Source: Kiritimatiellota bacterium
GTDB taxonomy: Bacteria; Verrucomicrobiota; Lentisphaeria; Oligosphaerales; JAADHN01
DNA: 64,000 nt
Assembly (NCBI GenBank): GCA_013151865.1
Contig: JAADHN010000176.1
Location: forward strand, 6,383 to 70,382
Reading direction: 5' to 3'
In this document: piece by piece, positions 25,299-34,386 of the stretch
Numbering within the stretch: position 1 is the stretch's first letter
Layout: every line of letters starts with the position of its first letter
The notes under the pieces: generated by a model
What the model saw: the letters and a program-made list of their open reading frames with translations, nothing else
Told to the model about the DNA's origin: nothing
Databases searched by the model: none
Made by a program: the position numbers and the translations under genes

Positions 25299-27104
25299 TC
25301 AATCCGTGCTCCTGAGAACGGCGACGAAGGCTTCCTGAGGGATATTGATCTTGCCCATTTGTTTCATCCGTTTCTTGCCTTCCTTCTGCCGTTCGAGCAG
25401 TTTGCGTTTACGCGTGATGTCGCCGCCGTAGCACTTGGCGGTCACGTTCTTTCGGAGGGCACGAATGCTCTCCCGAGCCACGACCTTGCCGCCTACCGCG
25501 GCCTGGATGGCCACTTGAAACAGGTGCGGCGGGATGACTTCCTTGAGCCGTTGCGCCAATTGCCGGCCTTTGGCATAGGCGGCGTCCTTGTGGACAATGG
25601 TCGCAAACGCGTCGATGGGTTCGCCGTTCACGAGGATTTCCAGCTTGACCAGCGGGGCCGGGCGGTAACCGCCGGGCTCATAGTCCATGCTGCCGTATCC
25701 CCGTGTGACGGTCTTGAGGCGGTCGTAAAAATCCACCACGATCTCATGTAGCGGGAGGTTGGCCGTGATCAGCACGTGGGTCGGGTCGATCGTTTCGGTC
25801 GCCGTGCACTCGCCGCGTCTTTCGAGGATCAAGTTCATGACCGCCCCGAGGTGACGCACCGGGAGAATAATCCGCGCCTTGATCACCGGCTCCTCGATGC
25901 GGCTTATTTCGGTGGGGTCGGGCAGGTGAATCGGGTTGTCCAGCCGAATGAGTCGGCCGTTCTTCAGGATCACGTGGAACTCGACGCTCGGGTAGGTGAG
26001 GATGATTTCCATGCCGTATTCCCGACGCAACCGTTCCTGGACGATCTCCATGTGGAGCAGGCCCAGGAACCCGCAGCGGAACCCCGCGCCGAGGGCGGCC
26101 GAAGTCTCCTGCTGCGCGATCAGGGCGGGGTCGTTGAGACGGAGTTTGGAGATGTTCAGGCGCAGAGCGTCGAAGTCGCGGCTGTCCACGGGGTAGATGC
26201 CGCTGAACACCACGGGTCGCGCCTCGCGAAACCCGGGCAACGGTTTCGGGGCCGGGTTGGCGGCGTCCGTCAAGGTGTCGCCGGTGCGAATCTCGGTCGT
26301 GTCCTTGATCGTCGTGATCACGTATCCCACGTCCCCGGCCCTGAGCCGATCCGTGGGGGCCATGGCGGGCTTGAAGACACCGACTTCCTTGACTTCGGAC
26401 TGGGCGCCGGTGCTCATCAGTCGCACCCGCCGGCCGGGGGCCAGGTCGCCTGAAGCGATGCGTGCGTAACTGATCACTCCCCGGTAGGCGTCGTAACACG
26501 AGTCGAACACGAGTCCGCGGAGCAGATCGTCTTCGCCCGGGCGAGGCGGCGGTATGCGCTCGACAATGGCCTCCAGCACCTCGTCGATGCCGATGTCCTC
26601 CTTGGCACTGACCAGCAGCACCTCCTCCGCAGGCAGCGCCAGGAGTTCCTCGATCTGGGTCAGGCAGGTCGGAATGTCCGCCGCCGGAAGGTCGATCTTG
26701 TTGATGATCGGAATCAGATGCAGGTCCTGGCGCAGAGCCAGGTCGACGTTGGCCACGGTCTGGGCCTGGACGCCCTGAACCGCGTCCACGACCAGCAGAG
26801 CGCCCTCGCACGCCGCCAGGCTGCGGCTGACCTCATACGAGAAATCAACGTGCCCCGGCGTATCGATCAGGTTCAGCTCGTACTGTCGGCCGTCCGGAGC
26901 GGAGTAGAGCATTTGGACCGGGTGAGACTTGATGGTGATGCCCCGCTCGCGCTCGAGGTCCATGTCGTCCAGGACTTGGTCGCGGAAACGACGCTCGTCA
27001 ATGGAGTGCGTATGCAGCAGCAGGCGATCGGCCAAAGTGGACTTGCCGTGGTCGATGTGGGCGATAATCGCGAAATTGCGGATGTCGGTCGTCTGTAACG
27101 CCAT
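25299..27104 (-). CDS. lepA: Elongation factor 4 (LepA), ribosome back-translocating GTPase
   Basis: A 601-residue translational GTPase. The G1 loop is AHIDHGKSTLADRL, G2 is in RERGITIKS, G3 is DTPGHVDFSYEV and G4 is NKIDLPAAD. The EF-G-like domains and the LepA-specific C-terminal domain follow, ending in NIPQEAFVAVL. All expected domains are present at normal length. The start MALQTTDIRNFAIIAHIDH at 27104 gives the usual N-terminus; its ribosome site is weak. It works in the cytosol on ribosomes and sits upstream of lepB as in many bacteria. Confidence 0.97.
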   Translation of the reverse strand: MALQTTDIRNFAIIAHIDHGKSTLADRLLLHTHSIDERRFRDQVLDDMDLERERGITIKSHPVQMLYSAPDGRQYELNLIDTPGHVDFSYEVSRSLAACEGALLVVDAVQGVQAQTVANVDLALRQDLHLIPIINKIDLPAADIPTCLTQIEELLALPAEEVLLVSAKEDIGIDEVLEAIVERIPPPRPGEDDLLRGLVFDSCYDAYRGVISYARIASGDLAPGRRVRLMSTGAQSEVKEVGVFKPAMAPTDRLRAGDVGYVITTIKDTTEIRTGDTLTDAANPAPKPLPGFREARPVVFSGIYPVDSRDFDALRLNISKLRLNDPALIAQQETSAALGAGFRCGFLGLLHMEIVQERLRREYGMEIILTYPSVEFHVILKNGRLIRLDNPIHLPDPTEISRIEEPVIKARIILPVRHLGAVMNLILERRGECTATETIDPTHVLITANLPLHEIVVDFYDRLKTVTRGYGSMDYEPGGYRPAPLVKLEILVNGEPIDAFATIVHKDAAYAKGRQLAQRLKEVIPPHLFQVAIQAAVGGKVVARESIRALRKNVTAKCYGGDITRKRKLLERQKEGKKRMKQMGKINIPQEAFVAVLRSTD

Positions 27105-27437
27105 GATGTGAAAGCAGATTCCCGGCAGAAACGGCCGGCGAATCGGCCGGAGCGGTGCTGCCGTGTGTCCCGGACTTGTCAACGCCCCGAATTCGATGGT
27201 TCCAGTGTGCCGCAGGGCTCCGGCGCTGCGGTCTCGATCACCTCGAAATAATCTTTAAGAACACCCGCGGGCGGACGCTCCCGCGACTGCGGATCGCATC
27301 GACGCGGCCGGCCCGGAGTCAGGCCTTGCCCAAAGCCCTCAGTCACGCCCGAGGGAGCGTGGGTGCGATTGCTTCTTGAACGGCATCTGGTATGAGCCCG
27401 TCCGAAAAGGGTGCGTGGGCCGCGGGAGTTGTCGCTC

Positions 27438-27600
27438 TTCGCCAGGGGCGAATCGCTGTCCGCCTGAGGCGGACCCGTCTCTCCCGCCAAGCGGGATCCG
27501 GCTGGGAGCGCAGGGCGGCAGAACAAGTCCCCGAACGACCCTGCGCAGCAGGGATTGCGGAGTTCGCTTCAGGCGGACGTGCCTGTCCCGCTCAGCGGGA
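27438..27600. repeat. Cluster of five mini-hairpins
   Basis: Five short perfect palindromes in 163 bp: TTCGCC-agg-GGCGAA (27438-27452), GTCCGCCT-g-AGGCGGAC (27458-27474), TCCCGC-caa-GCGGGA (27482-27496), CCCTGC-gca-GCAGGG (27539-27553) and TCCCGC-tca-GCGGGA (27586-27600). Four have 6-bp arms with 3-base loops, and two share the same arms. They lie 330-500 bp upstream of lepA in a 661-bp gap (27105-27765) with no convincing gene. They look REP-like. Confidence 0.6.
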
Positions 27601-27765
27601 TTGCCGCTGCGGGCAGCCCCGTTGGGTCAAAAAACGGCGGAAGTCCATCCCGAAACCGGCTCGCGCGCCGCCGCGCACCCTATTGTGGACGGGGTTTAGT
27701 ATAGCACCCTAACGCGGCTTTTCCGGCAGGTTGCAGCGTCCTCGGTATTCGGAAGGTCTACGGTC

Positions 27766-29418
27766 TCAGCCTCGGTCGCGGTCGGTCCGCACCGGCGTCG
27801 GTCGGTCGGAAACGCCGCCCGCCGCCGCGCTCCAACGTGCGAGGAGGCGGCGGAGATTCCCCCCCAGGATGGCGGTCTTGTCCGAAGGTGGAATGTCCGC
27901 GAACAAGATCGGCCCCAGCCCCCAGGCAATGGGCAAGTCCTCGAGGTCGGACCCGAACAGCAAGCGCTCCGCGCCGAGCACGGACACGGCCTCTTCGCAG
28001 GCCCGAGGGCCGAGCAGCGGACAGGTGCACACAAAAAGATTGTCCACGCGTTTCATCAACTCGGCATACTCCAGCGTCATGTGCCCGGTGATATAACACG
28101 CGTCCGGGTATCGGTCGATCAAGCGCTCAAGGCGCGCGCACGGGCCCCAATGATGGTTCAGAATGATCCAACGTCGCTCGTGCGCCCAGCGGCACGCTGC
28201 CTCGATACCGGGGCCGTCCACGGGATAGCCTTGGTACGAGGGAATCAGCTTGATGCCCCGGAGCCCGCGCGCTGCACCGCGCTCGAGTTCGCGGAGCATC
28301 TCGCCTTCACCGCGGTGCGGGTTCAAGAGAACGAACCCCGTGAAAAGCTCCGAGTGGTCCCGGACGGCTTCGGCGACCGCGTCATTGTCGGGACGTTCGT
28401 CGCTGACGACCCCGGAAAAACCGAACACGCAGGCATGGCGGACGCCGATTCGTTCCATTTCCCGAACGACGGCGTCGAGCGAACTGTCCGGGATGTGGTA
28501 GTGCGAGAGATGTTGTCCGATATGCCCGTGGCAATCGTGGACCACGACCCGCTCAGACCGTTGACCGGTTCGCCCGAGTTGCACGTATTCGTCGGACGGG
28601 GGCGGTGCGCTCCATTCGGGGTGTTCGGGTCCGCACCAGGCAATGAGGCGTCGCCAATTGTTGCCCGCAATGGCGCGCTTATCTTTGTCCGAGACCTCGG
28701 CAAAGGCCAGGGTGGCGAGCGTTCGGTGCATGCCGGCGTACGGCCAATTCGAACCGAACACGAATCGGTGCGGTCCCCACGTCCGCACGGCGTACTCGAT
28801 GAATCGGTACAACCAGCAGGCGCCGATTTCGATGTGGAGGTTCTCGCACGCGTCGAGGGCCCGGTACATCGTTCGTTGGGAACGACGGATGCGTTGCTCG
28901 CTGATCACGACGGGCAGGTGCGGCCAGCGCCGGCACAGCGCGACCACACCGTCCCAATCGGTGGCGTCCATGCCGGGCTCGATCCGGGGACCGATCTCGA
29001 CCGGATCGATTATCACCGGGACACAGGCGGCGGCCAGCGGTTCAAGAAAGGCGTCCACGCACCAGTCCGCCAAACTGAACCGGTACTGACGCGGAAACAG
29101 GCAGACAGCACCGACCTTGTGCCGACGCATGGCCTCGAGGAACACTTCCGGCGCCGGCTGTTCGTCCGGCTCGCCGTGCGGGAGCGCCGTCCACATGGAA
29201 TGGAGGCGAGGGCGGGCGGCGGTCGTCTGCGCGACCCGGGCGTTCCCGTCGGCCGGGTGACATTCCCGGCCCAGACAATCCAGAACCATCGCCTCGGCGA
29301 TGCCGTGTCGGTCCATGGCCTCGATCAGGTCGGCAGCGGTCTCCGGCTCCCCCGGGCGCCAGTGAAGGCGGCGGCCGACGGTGCAACGGATGTCGAAAGC
29401 ATTCAGTGAATCCGCCAC
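27766..29418 (-). CDS. Tandem amidohydrolase-2 protein (two fused domains)
   Basis: A 550-residue protein made of two metal-dependent-hydrolase (amidohydrolase 2, decarboxylase-like TIM barrel) domains. Domain 1 (about 1-270) ends in RFVFGSNWPYAGMHR and DKRAIAGNNWRRLI; domain 2 (about 290-535) ends in RLLFGSDLEDLPIAW and DKTAILGGNLRRLL, so the same C-terminal pattern occurs twice. Domain 2 begins HDCHGHIG, which has the HxH metal motif. The matching spot in domain 1 reads FDIRCTVG without it, suggesting a non-catalytic first domain. The start is GTG at 29418, supported by GAGGAGAGG upstream. Family members hydrolyse or decarboxylate lactones and aromatic acids; the substrate here is unknown. 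Confidence 0.8.
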   Translation of the reverse strand: MADSLNAFDIRCTVGRRLHWRPGEPETAADLIEAMDRHGIAEAMVLDCLGRECHPADGNARVAQTTAARPRLHSMWTALPHGEPDEQPAPEVFLEAMRRHKVGAVCLFPRQYRFSLADWCVDAFLEPLAAACVPVIIDPVEIGPRIEPGMDATDWDGVVALCRRWPHLPVVISEQRIRRSQRTMYRALDACENLHIEIGACWLYRFIEYAVRTWGPHRFVFGSNWPYAGMHRTLATLAFAEVSDKDKRAIAGNNWRRLIAWCGPEHPEWSAPPPSDEYVQLGRTGQRSERVVVHDCHGHIGQHLSHYHIPDSSLDAVVREMERIGVRHACVFGFSGVVSDERPDNDAVAEAVRDHSELFTGFVLLNPHRGEGEMLRELERGAARGLRGIKLIPSYQGYPVDGPGIEAACRWAHERRWIILNHHWGPCARLERLIDRYPDACYITGHMTLEYAELMKRVDNLFVCTCPLLGPRACEEAVSVLGAERLLFGSDLEDLPIAWGLGPILFADIPPSDKTAILGGNLRRLLARWSAAAGGVSDRPTPVRTDRDRG

Positions 29419-29928
29419 AACAACCTCTCCTCGGGAATCGCTCTCGGCGGAGGAGGACTATTGGCCGGACCTCACTCGCGCAAACCCGAAAGCGCACGAA
29501 TTGAACGAACGCACCCCCTGGACCCCCGCCTGTGGAGGGCGGTTCCACCGGACGGGAGCACCGTGCCTCCCGGCAAACCGAGACGCCGACCGCCAGTCAA
29601 CCAATGCGCCTGCTCCGCTTGCGCATCTCAACGGGCCTGGACTCACCTGCCTGGAAAAAGGCGAACAACTGGCTCGCTTCCATAGCCATCCCGTTGCCGC
29701 CAAAAACAAAGCAGCTTGCGGACAACGGCCCGCCCGGGGCTTCCGTTTCCGCCCGACCGTCGCACCGGAGACAAGCGGCAGGGGAACGGCCGCGCATCGT
29801 TTGCGGACGGGGCCTTTCGCTCGGGCGACCCGAGGGACGGACCGTCTCGGAATCTTCCGGCCTGTTCTGTAGAGGCAGCGACTTCTCCTGCCCACCAAAG
29901 TTGTTTCAAGACGATCGGGGGCTCCGCA
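29419..29928. other. Intergenic stretch, no gene recognised
   Basis: 510 bp between the aminotransferase stop and the amidohydrolase start on the minus strand. Only the GAGGAGAGG ribosome site at its left end is clear. Long open frames on both strands look like composition artefacts. Confidence 0.45.
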
Positions 29929-31251
29929 TTACAGCCAACCGGGCGGCGCGTCCGCGGGCGTACAGTACGCGGCCAGCACCTTGTTGATGCCGGCGGCCAC
30001 GCAATCGGCGTCCGTATCCGACCACCATTGATCCACGCCGATGCCGATGCATCGGGCGAAGAGGTCGTCGGCCCTCGGGCAACGGCCCGGACGCCATTCC
30101 CGCTGAGGGTCGGCGCCGACCACCGGGACCATGTCGCTGTAGATGTGCCAGTCCGGGGGCCGATTCGGACCACGCATCGAGGCCCCGATACCTTCCGCTC
30201 GGAGCGCCTCGCACACCTGCACCCCGAGTTCGAAACGCGCCGGGAAAAACCGGAGCATGTAACCGATCTCGCCCGCTGAATCGTTGACCTTTTGCGGCGT
30301 GATCTCTTCGAACCGCCGAAGTTGTCGAAGGATGCGTCGGCTGACGCGGCGGTACCGTCCGACCACGTTTTCGAGCTTGCGGAGTTGAATCACGTCGACG
30401 GCACTTTCGAGTTCCGAGAGCCGGTAATTGGTGCCGGGGAACAGCTCACCTTCCCAGCGGGGCGGCCCGAAGCGGTCGGGACGCCACAGTCCGCCGCATT
30501 CCGCCAGTTGGCACACTCGAGCGAAGAAATGCTCGTCGTCCGTGATGACCAGCCCGCCCTCGCCGCCGCCGATGATCTTGTACGCCGAAATGCTGAAACA
30601 GCCGATGTCCCCGAGTGTCCCGACGTGCCGTCCGCGATATCGGGCCCCCGGGGCCTGGGCGCAATCCTCGATCACTTTCAGATTGTGCCGGCGCGCAACC
30701 TCGAGGATCGGATCCATGTCGCACACGGTCCCCCAATGATGCGTCGGAGCGAGCGCCACCGTGTGCTCGGTGATGAGCGGCTCGATCCTGGCGGGGTCCA
30801 TCTGCAACGACTCGTCCACGTCGCAGAATACCGGCTTGCCGCCCAGCAGAGCCACCGCGGAGGACGTCGCCATGAAACCCAGGGCCGGCAGGATCACTTC
30901 CGCACCGGGTCCAACACCCACCGCGTGGAAAGCGCAGTGCAATGCCGCCGTCCCCGACGTAATCGACAGCGCATGCTGCACCCCGAATATCTCTTTCGCA
31001 AGCCGCTCGAACTCTTCGCCCTTCGGCGGTGCGGGGAACGCACAGATATAGCGCGCCAAATTCGGCCCGTTGCCTTCCAGGTCCTCGTTGCCGACGGTTT
31101 TCCGCAACCGTTCGAGCGCGTCAGGCTTGAAGCCGAATCGTTCGGCGATGGACAGGAACTCCTCGACGCCGACCTTGGGCTGCGCCCGGCCGGTCCGGGA
31201 GGCAAACGCCTTCTCTCCGCCGTTCAACGCGAGTTCCGGGTGATCGCTCAT
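29929..31251 (-). CDS. DegT/DnrJ/EryC1/StrS-type PLP aminotransferase
   Basis: A 440-residue fold-type I PLP enzyme. Members transfer an amino group to keto-sugars or related compounds. The likely Schiff-base Lys is Lys225 in FSISAYKIIGGGEGG. Other family blocks are ITSGTAALHCAFHAVGVGPGAEV, PALGFMATSSAV, THHWGTVCDMDPI and the C-terminal MRGPNRPPDWHIYSDM. The N-terminus SDHPELALNGGEKAF is typical of the subfamily, which supports the start at 31251. No sugar-nucleotide genes lie nearby, so a role in catabolism or amino-sugar conversion is as likely as in cell-surface glycan synthesis. It is upstream of the amidohydrolase gene on the same strand. Confidence 0.88.
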   Translation of the reverse strand: MSDHPELALNGGEKAFASRTGRAQPKVGVEEFLSIAERFGFKPDALERLRKTVGNEDLEGNGPNLARYICAFPAPPKGEEFERLAKEIFGVQHALSITSGTAALHCAFHAVGVGPGAEVILPALGFMATSSAVALLGGKPVFCDVDESLQMDPARIEPLITEHTVALAPTHHWGTVCDMDPILEVARRHNLKVIEDCAQAPGARYRGRHVGTLGDIGCFSISAYKIIGGGEGGLVITDDEHFFARVCQLAECGGLWRPDRFGPPRWEGELFPGTNYRLSELESAVDVIQLRKLENVVGRYRRVSRRILRQLRRFEEITPQKVNDSAGEIGYMLRFFPARFELGVQVCEALRAEGIGASMRGPNRPPDWHIYSDMVPVVGADPQREWRPGRCPRADDLFARCIGIGVDQWWSDTDADCVAAGINKVLAAYCTPADAPPGWL

Positions 31252-31649
31252 TTCTGGCAGCTCCGTACCTGTTTGGGACGTTTCGCGAACGCATTTCCAC
31301 GATGCACTGTGTCCGCACTGCGGTTTACGCGTCAACGTCAATGTATCGCAACCCGACGTCGTTCCAATACAGACCGGGAAAACACGACCGTTGCTCGGGC
31401 GCGTTGCAACTGGAGTCGTTCGATATCTTCGGACCCGTGTTTCCACCCTTTCACCGGCGGTACGGCGTGACGATATGCGACAAACTGCAGAGGATCACAG
31501 GACCCCAAGGGCGGACTGGAGAACGGTCCCTTCAAGGTTGGCTTCGGCCGGGGGAGGGGACTATGGTATTCGGAAAAAGACGATCAGGATCTCGGGCAGA
31601 CATTGGGCGGCGGAACGGGACGAAAGTTCCGAAGAGGCTTCCGACGGAA

Positions 31650-31844
31650 GCCGCAACGCGGCGCGGCAACGGGTTCGGGCCGGCGACGCAACGTCGGGTG
31701 CGGTATTGGGCGGACGGCGCGATCATCGGCTCGAAGTCGTTCGTTCGGGATGTGGCGTCAACGATCATGGAGCCGGCGCGGGCGAAACAGGGAAAAGCGG
31801 AGGCGGGCGTGTACTCCCGGCGATTGTCCCGCTTGGATGTGTGA
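31650..31844 (+). pseudogene. Relic of a REP-associated Y1 (IS200-like) transposase
   Basis: The last 51 codons of an open frame ending at 31844 read RRVRYWADGAIIGSKSFVRD and finish VYSRRLSRLDV, the C-terminal pattern of REP-associated tyrosine transposases common in PVC genomes (RYFTDG, IGS.EFV, LR.LR). No catalytic HUH or Tyr region is found upstream in any frame, so only the tail remains. Such enzymes mobilise short palindromic repeats, like those seen at 27438-27600 and 55677, but a link is inference. Confidence 0.6.
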
Positions 31845-32308
31845 GAGGTTGGCGGACCTTCCCTTTGAGGGCGGACCGACAAAGCTCGCCGGGGCGCGCA
31901 AGCGGACGCGGGAACGCGCTCAGCCCCGGCCGCCGCGAACTCGGCTCCGCCGGATGACGGGTGCGGTTCGTTCGTCCGGCGGGATCGCCTTCCCGCAAGT
32001 TGTCGCACCGCCAGGTTTGCGCGGGCAAGCCCTGCGGGACGTCGGCCCCCATGCCCAGACAAAGTCCATTCTCCGCCTCTGCCGTATCCCGAGGCCCCGA
32101 GCCGAGGCGGATGGTGGATGGGATGGTTGGGACGCTTGCACATCTTTGCAGCGAGTGACTCGCGTACGGCTGGAGACTCTCGCGCTCGAGAAGGGGGCGT
32201 TTGACTTTGCGGCCCGCCGCTCCGAACTGAGATCACCGAACTCCGGGTGTCCGAGTCTCCAAAGTCGACCCTGCTCCCGAAGATCCCCCAAAGGACAAGA
32301 GACGGACA
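31845..32308. other. Intergenic stretch, no gene recognised
   Basis: Follows the transposase relic and leads to the second DUF3604 gene. No coding sequence is credible. AAAGGA near 32290 may be the ribosome site of that gene. Confidence 0.45.
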
Positions 32309-34234
32309 ATGAATCGTGCAAGAATCCTCGCAAACCTGGGAAGGCGACACACGGCGCACGACGTCTACGACCTGTGGGTGGAGCTGCGGGGCGAGTGCAT
32401 TCTGGTCGGGTGGGACGGTTCCGACGGGGGACATCACACTTTCTGCATCCTCTCCGATGGCGGCGTTCAACCGGTCGGCAGGCCTTGGGCCCCCGTACCC
32501 CGGGATGAAGCATACGCCTGTGCGGAGTCCGCACACGGTCGACTCCGGGTGCGAACTGAATGGACAGCTCGAGACGGCGGCGGTCCCGGTATTGTCTGCA
32601 CTTTTCCGAACGGCATGGAGCATGTGTTCAGCGAATCGGGCGTCTCGCTCGTGAACCCTGCGACCTGCTTTGCGTCGGACGGCACGCCGTGGGTCGCCTG
32701 GATCCGGTGCACCGACGTCGAGAACCCAGACGGCGTGATCGACCAGATCAACGAGATCGAGTGTGCGTGTTTCCGGAACGGGACATGGATGCGTGAAACC
32801 GTGGCGGACCTGCGCTCCGGTCTGTTGCCGAAGACAAACGTCTGGGGATATCCGGGCCGCCGTCGTCGTCCGTTCCTGGCGCCCGACGATCGCGGAGGCG
32901 TCTGGCTGTTTTGGGAGCGGAAAGAGCCGCACAACGGCCCGACGACCCAAGCAGTGGGCGCACTCTGCGGACGGCGTTGGGCGGACGGGACTTGGCAGGC
33001 GCCCGTCCGCGTGATCGAAGATGGCTTCTTCGGTTACGTTCCGGCGTTGCGCGGGGTGGAGAACGGCGCCCTGACGGTAGCGGCCCAAAACGCAAACGGA
33101 GAGGACCGCGGCGGGGTCGTGGTGCTCACCGTGTCGGTCGACGGCGCTTCGACGCTGGGGTCCGACAGGGGTTTTCCGCCGTGGCGGTGCGTGAACCTAC
33201 TGGAAAGAAAGTGGTTCGAGCCGGCGGACCGTGACCTGGCCCACAATGGCAAGGAGTACCGCCTGCTGTTCGGCGACCCGCACACACACACCGCGTTCTC
33301 CGAGGACGCGGAGGGCGAATTCGCCGAACTCCTGGCCTATGCCCGCGACAAGGCCAAAATCGATTTTGTGGCATTCACCGACAACGACTATATCTACGGC
33401 GGACGGCTCAGTGACCGAGACTGGCGCCGAACCATGGCCATCGAGCAGGATTGGAGCGAAGACGGGCGGTTCATCGCCGTACCGGCCTACGAATGGACCC
33501 AGGCCCGCTGGGGCCCGATTCAACCCCAGCATCGCTCGATCCTGTTCACCTCATACGACCAACCCATCCTGCGTTGGAGCGACGTCGAGGGCGATCCCAT
33601 AGAAGCGCTTGTTGCCTGGATTCAGACCACCGACGGCATCATGAACACGCAACACTCCCAATTCCTCCTGACCCAAAGCGACCGGGAAGCCAACATGGAG
33701 GTCTGTTGCGGCTGGGGCGATTACATCAATAGATCGGCTTGCTTTCACGAACACCTCGACCGCGGCTTTCGGGTAGGCTTCGTGGGAACGTCCGATGGAC
33801 ACCGTCGCACCCCGGGGCTCGGGGGCGGCCTGACGGGGCTCTGGGTGCGGGACTTCACGCTTGCCGGCATCATCGACGCCTTCCGGCAGCGGCGCTGCTA
33901 CGCTACCGCGGGAACACGGATCGGGCTCAAGTTCTGGGTCAACGACGCATTCATGGGGGAAACGCTGAAGGCGGACGCTCCCCCGGCTGCCCGGGTCGTG
34001 GTGGAGGCACCGCGGGAGATCGAGAAGATCGAACTGTTCGGGGATGGTCGCATCCTCGCCATGCGGGAAACGCTGCCGGCCGTGTGTGACGTACGATTTC
34101 CGAACCTGCCCCGCTGCTCGTGGTACTATGCCAAAGTCACGCTGCCCGACGGCTTCCCCGAGTACCCCGGCAACATCGCGCCGGCCGAAGGTCCCTGGGC
34201 CTGGAGTTCCCCTGTGTTCATGGAGAAAATCTGA
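32309..34234 (+). CDS. DUF3604 protein with N-terminal beta-propeller-like region
   Basis: A 641-residue protein. Residues about 1-310 are beta-rich and look like a propeller or sandwich (LWVELRGECILVGWDGS, GTPWVAWIRCTD). Residues about 325-640 match DUF3604: RLLFGDPHTHTAFSEDAEGE carries the PHP-like HxH motif, then VAFTDNDY, VPAYEWTQ, VGFVGTSDGHRRTPG and CYATAGTRI. Compared with the shorter relative at 18456-20036, this one keeps both His residues and is more likely to be active on metal. The family's reaction is not settled. It is followed by a URO-D-like gene on the same strand, 152 bp on, so they may work together. Confidence 0.78.
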   Translation: MNRARILANLGRRHTAHDVYDLWVELRGECILVGWDGSDGGHHTFCILSDGGVQPVGRPWAPVPRDEAYACAESAHGRLRVRTEWTARDGGGPGIVCTFPNGMEHVFSESGVSLVNPATCFASDGTPWVAWIRCTDVENPDGVIDQINEIECACFRNGTWMRETVADLRSGLLPKTNVWGYPGRRRRPFLAPDDRGGVWLFWERKEPHNGPTTQAVGALCGRRWADGTWQAPVRVIEDGFFGYVPALRGVENGALTVAAQNANGEDRGGVVVLTVSVDGASTLGSDRGFPPWRCVNLLERKWFEPADRDLAHNGKEYRLLFGDPHTHTAFSEDAEGEFAELLAYARDKAKIDFVAFTDNDYIYGGRLSDRDWRRTMAIEQDWSEDGRFIAVPAYEWTQARWGPIQPQHRSILFTSYDQPILRWSDVEGDPIEALVAWIQTTDGIMNTQHSQFLLTQSDREANMEVCCGWGDYINRSACFHEHLDRGFRVGFVGTSDGHRRTPGLGGGLTGLWVRDFTLAGIIDAFRQRRCYATAGTRIGLKFWVNDAFMGETLKADAPPAARVVVEAPREIEKIELFGDGRILAMRETLPAVCDVRFPNLPRCSWYYAKVTLPDGFPEYPGNIAPAEGPWAWSSPVFMEKI

Positions 34235-34386
34235 GCGCCTCGACCGGCGGCCGCCCGGTGCGGCGACACGCCGGCCGGGGCTCGGACCTCGAGAGCGCTT
34301 GCCGGAGCATCCCGTGTCGCGCCGAAGCGATTCGGAAACATTTGGGGGCGATGGTGCGAGGCGGCAATACAGGGGAAAGCACGCAA

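Noticed and set aside
27179-27526. 115-codon open frame upstream of lepA
   Set aside because: It runs through the mini-hairpin cluster and is low complexity; it could be the tail of a decayed gene but there is not enough support.
31532-33088. 518-codon open frame on the minus strand
   Set aside because: It is antisense to the DUF3604 gene and the transposase relic; composition artefact.
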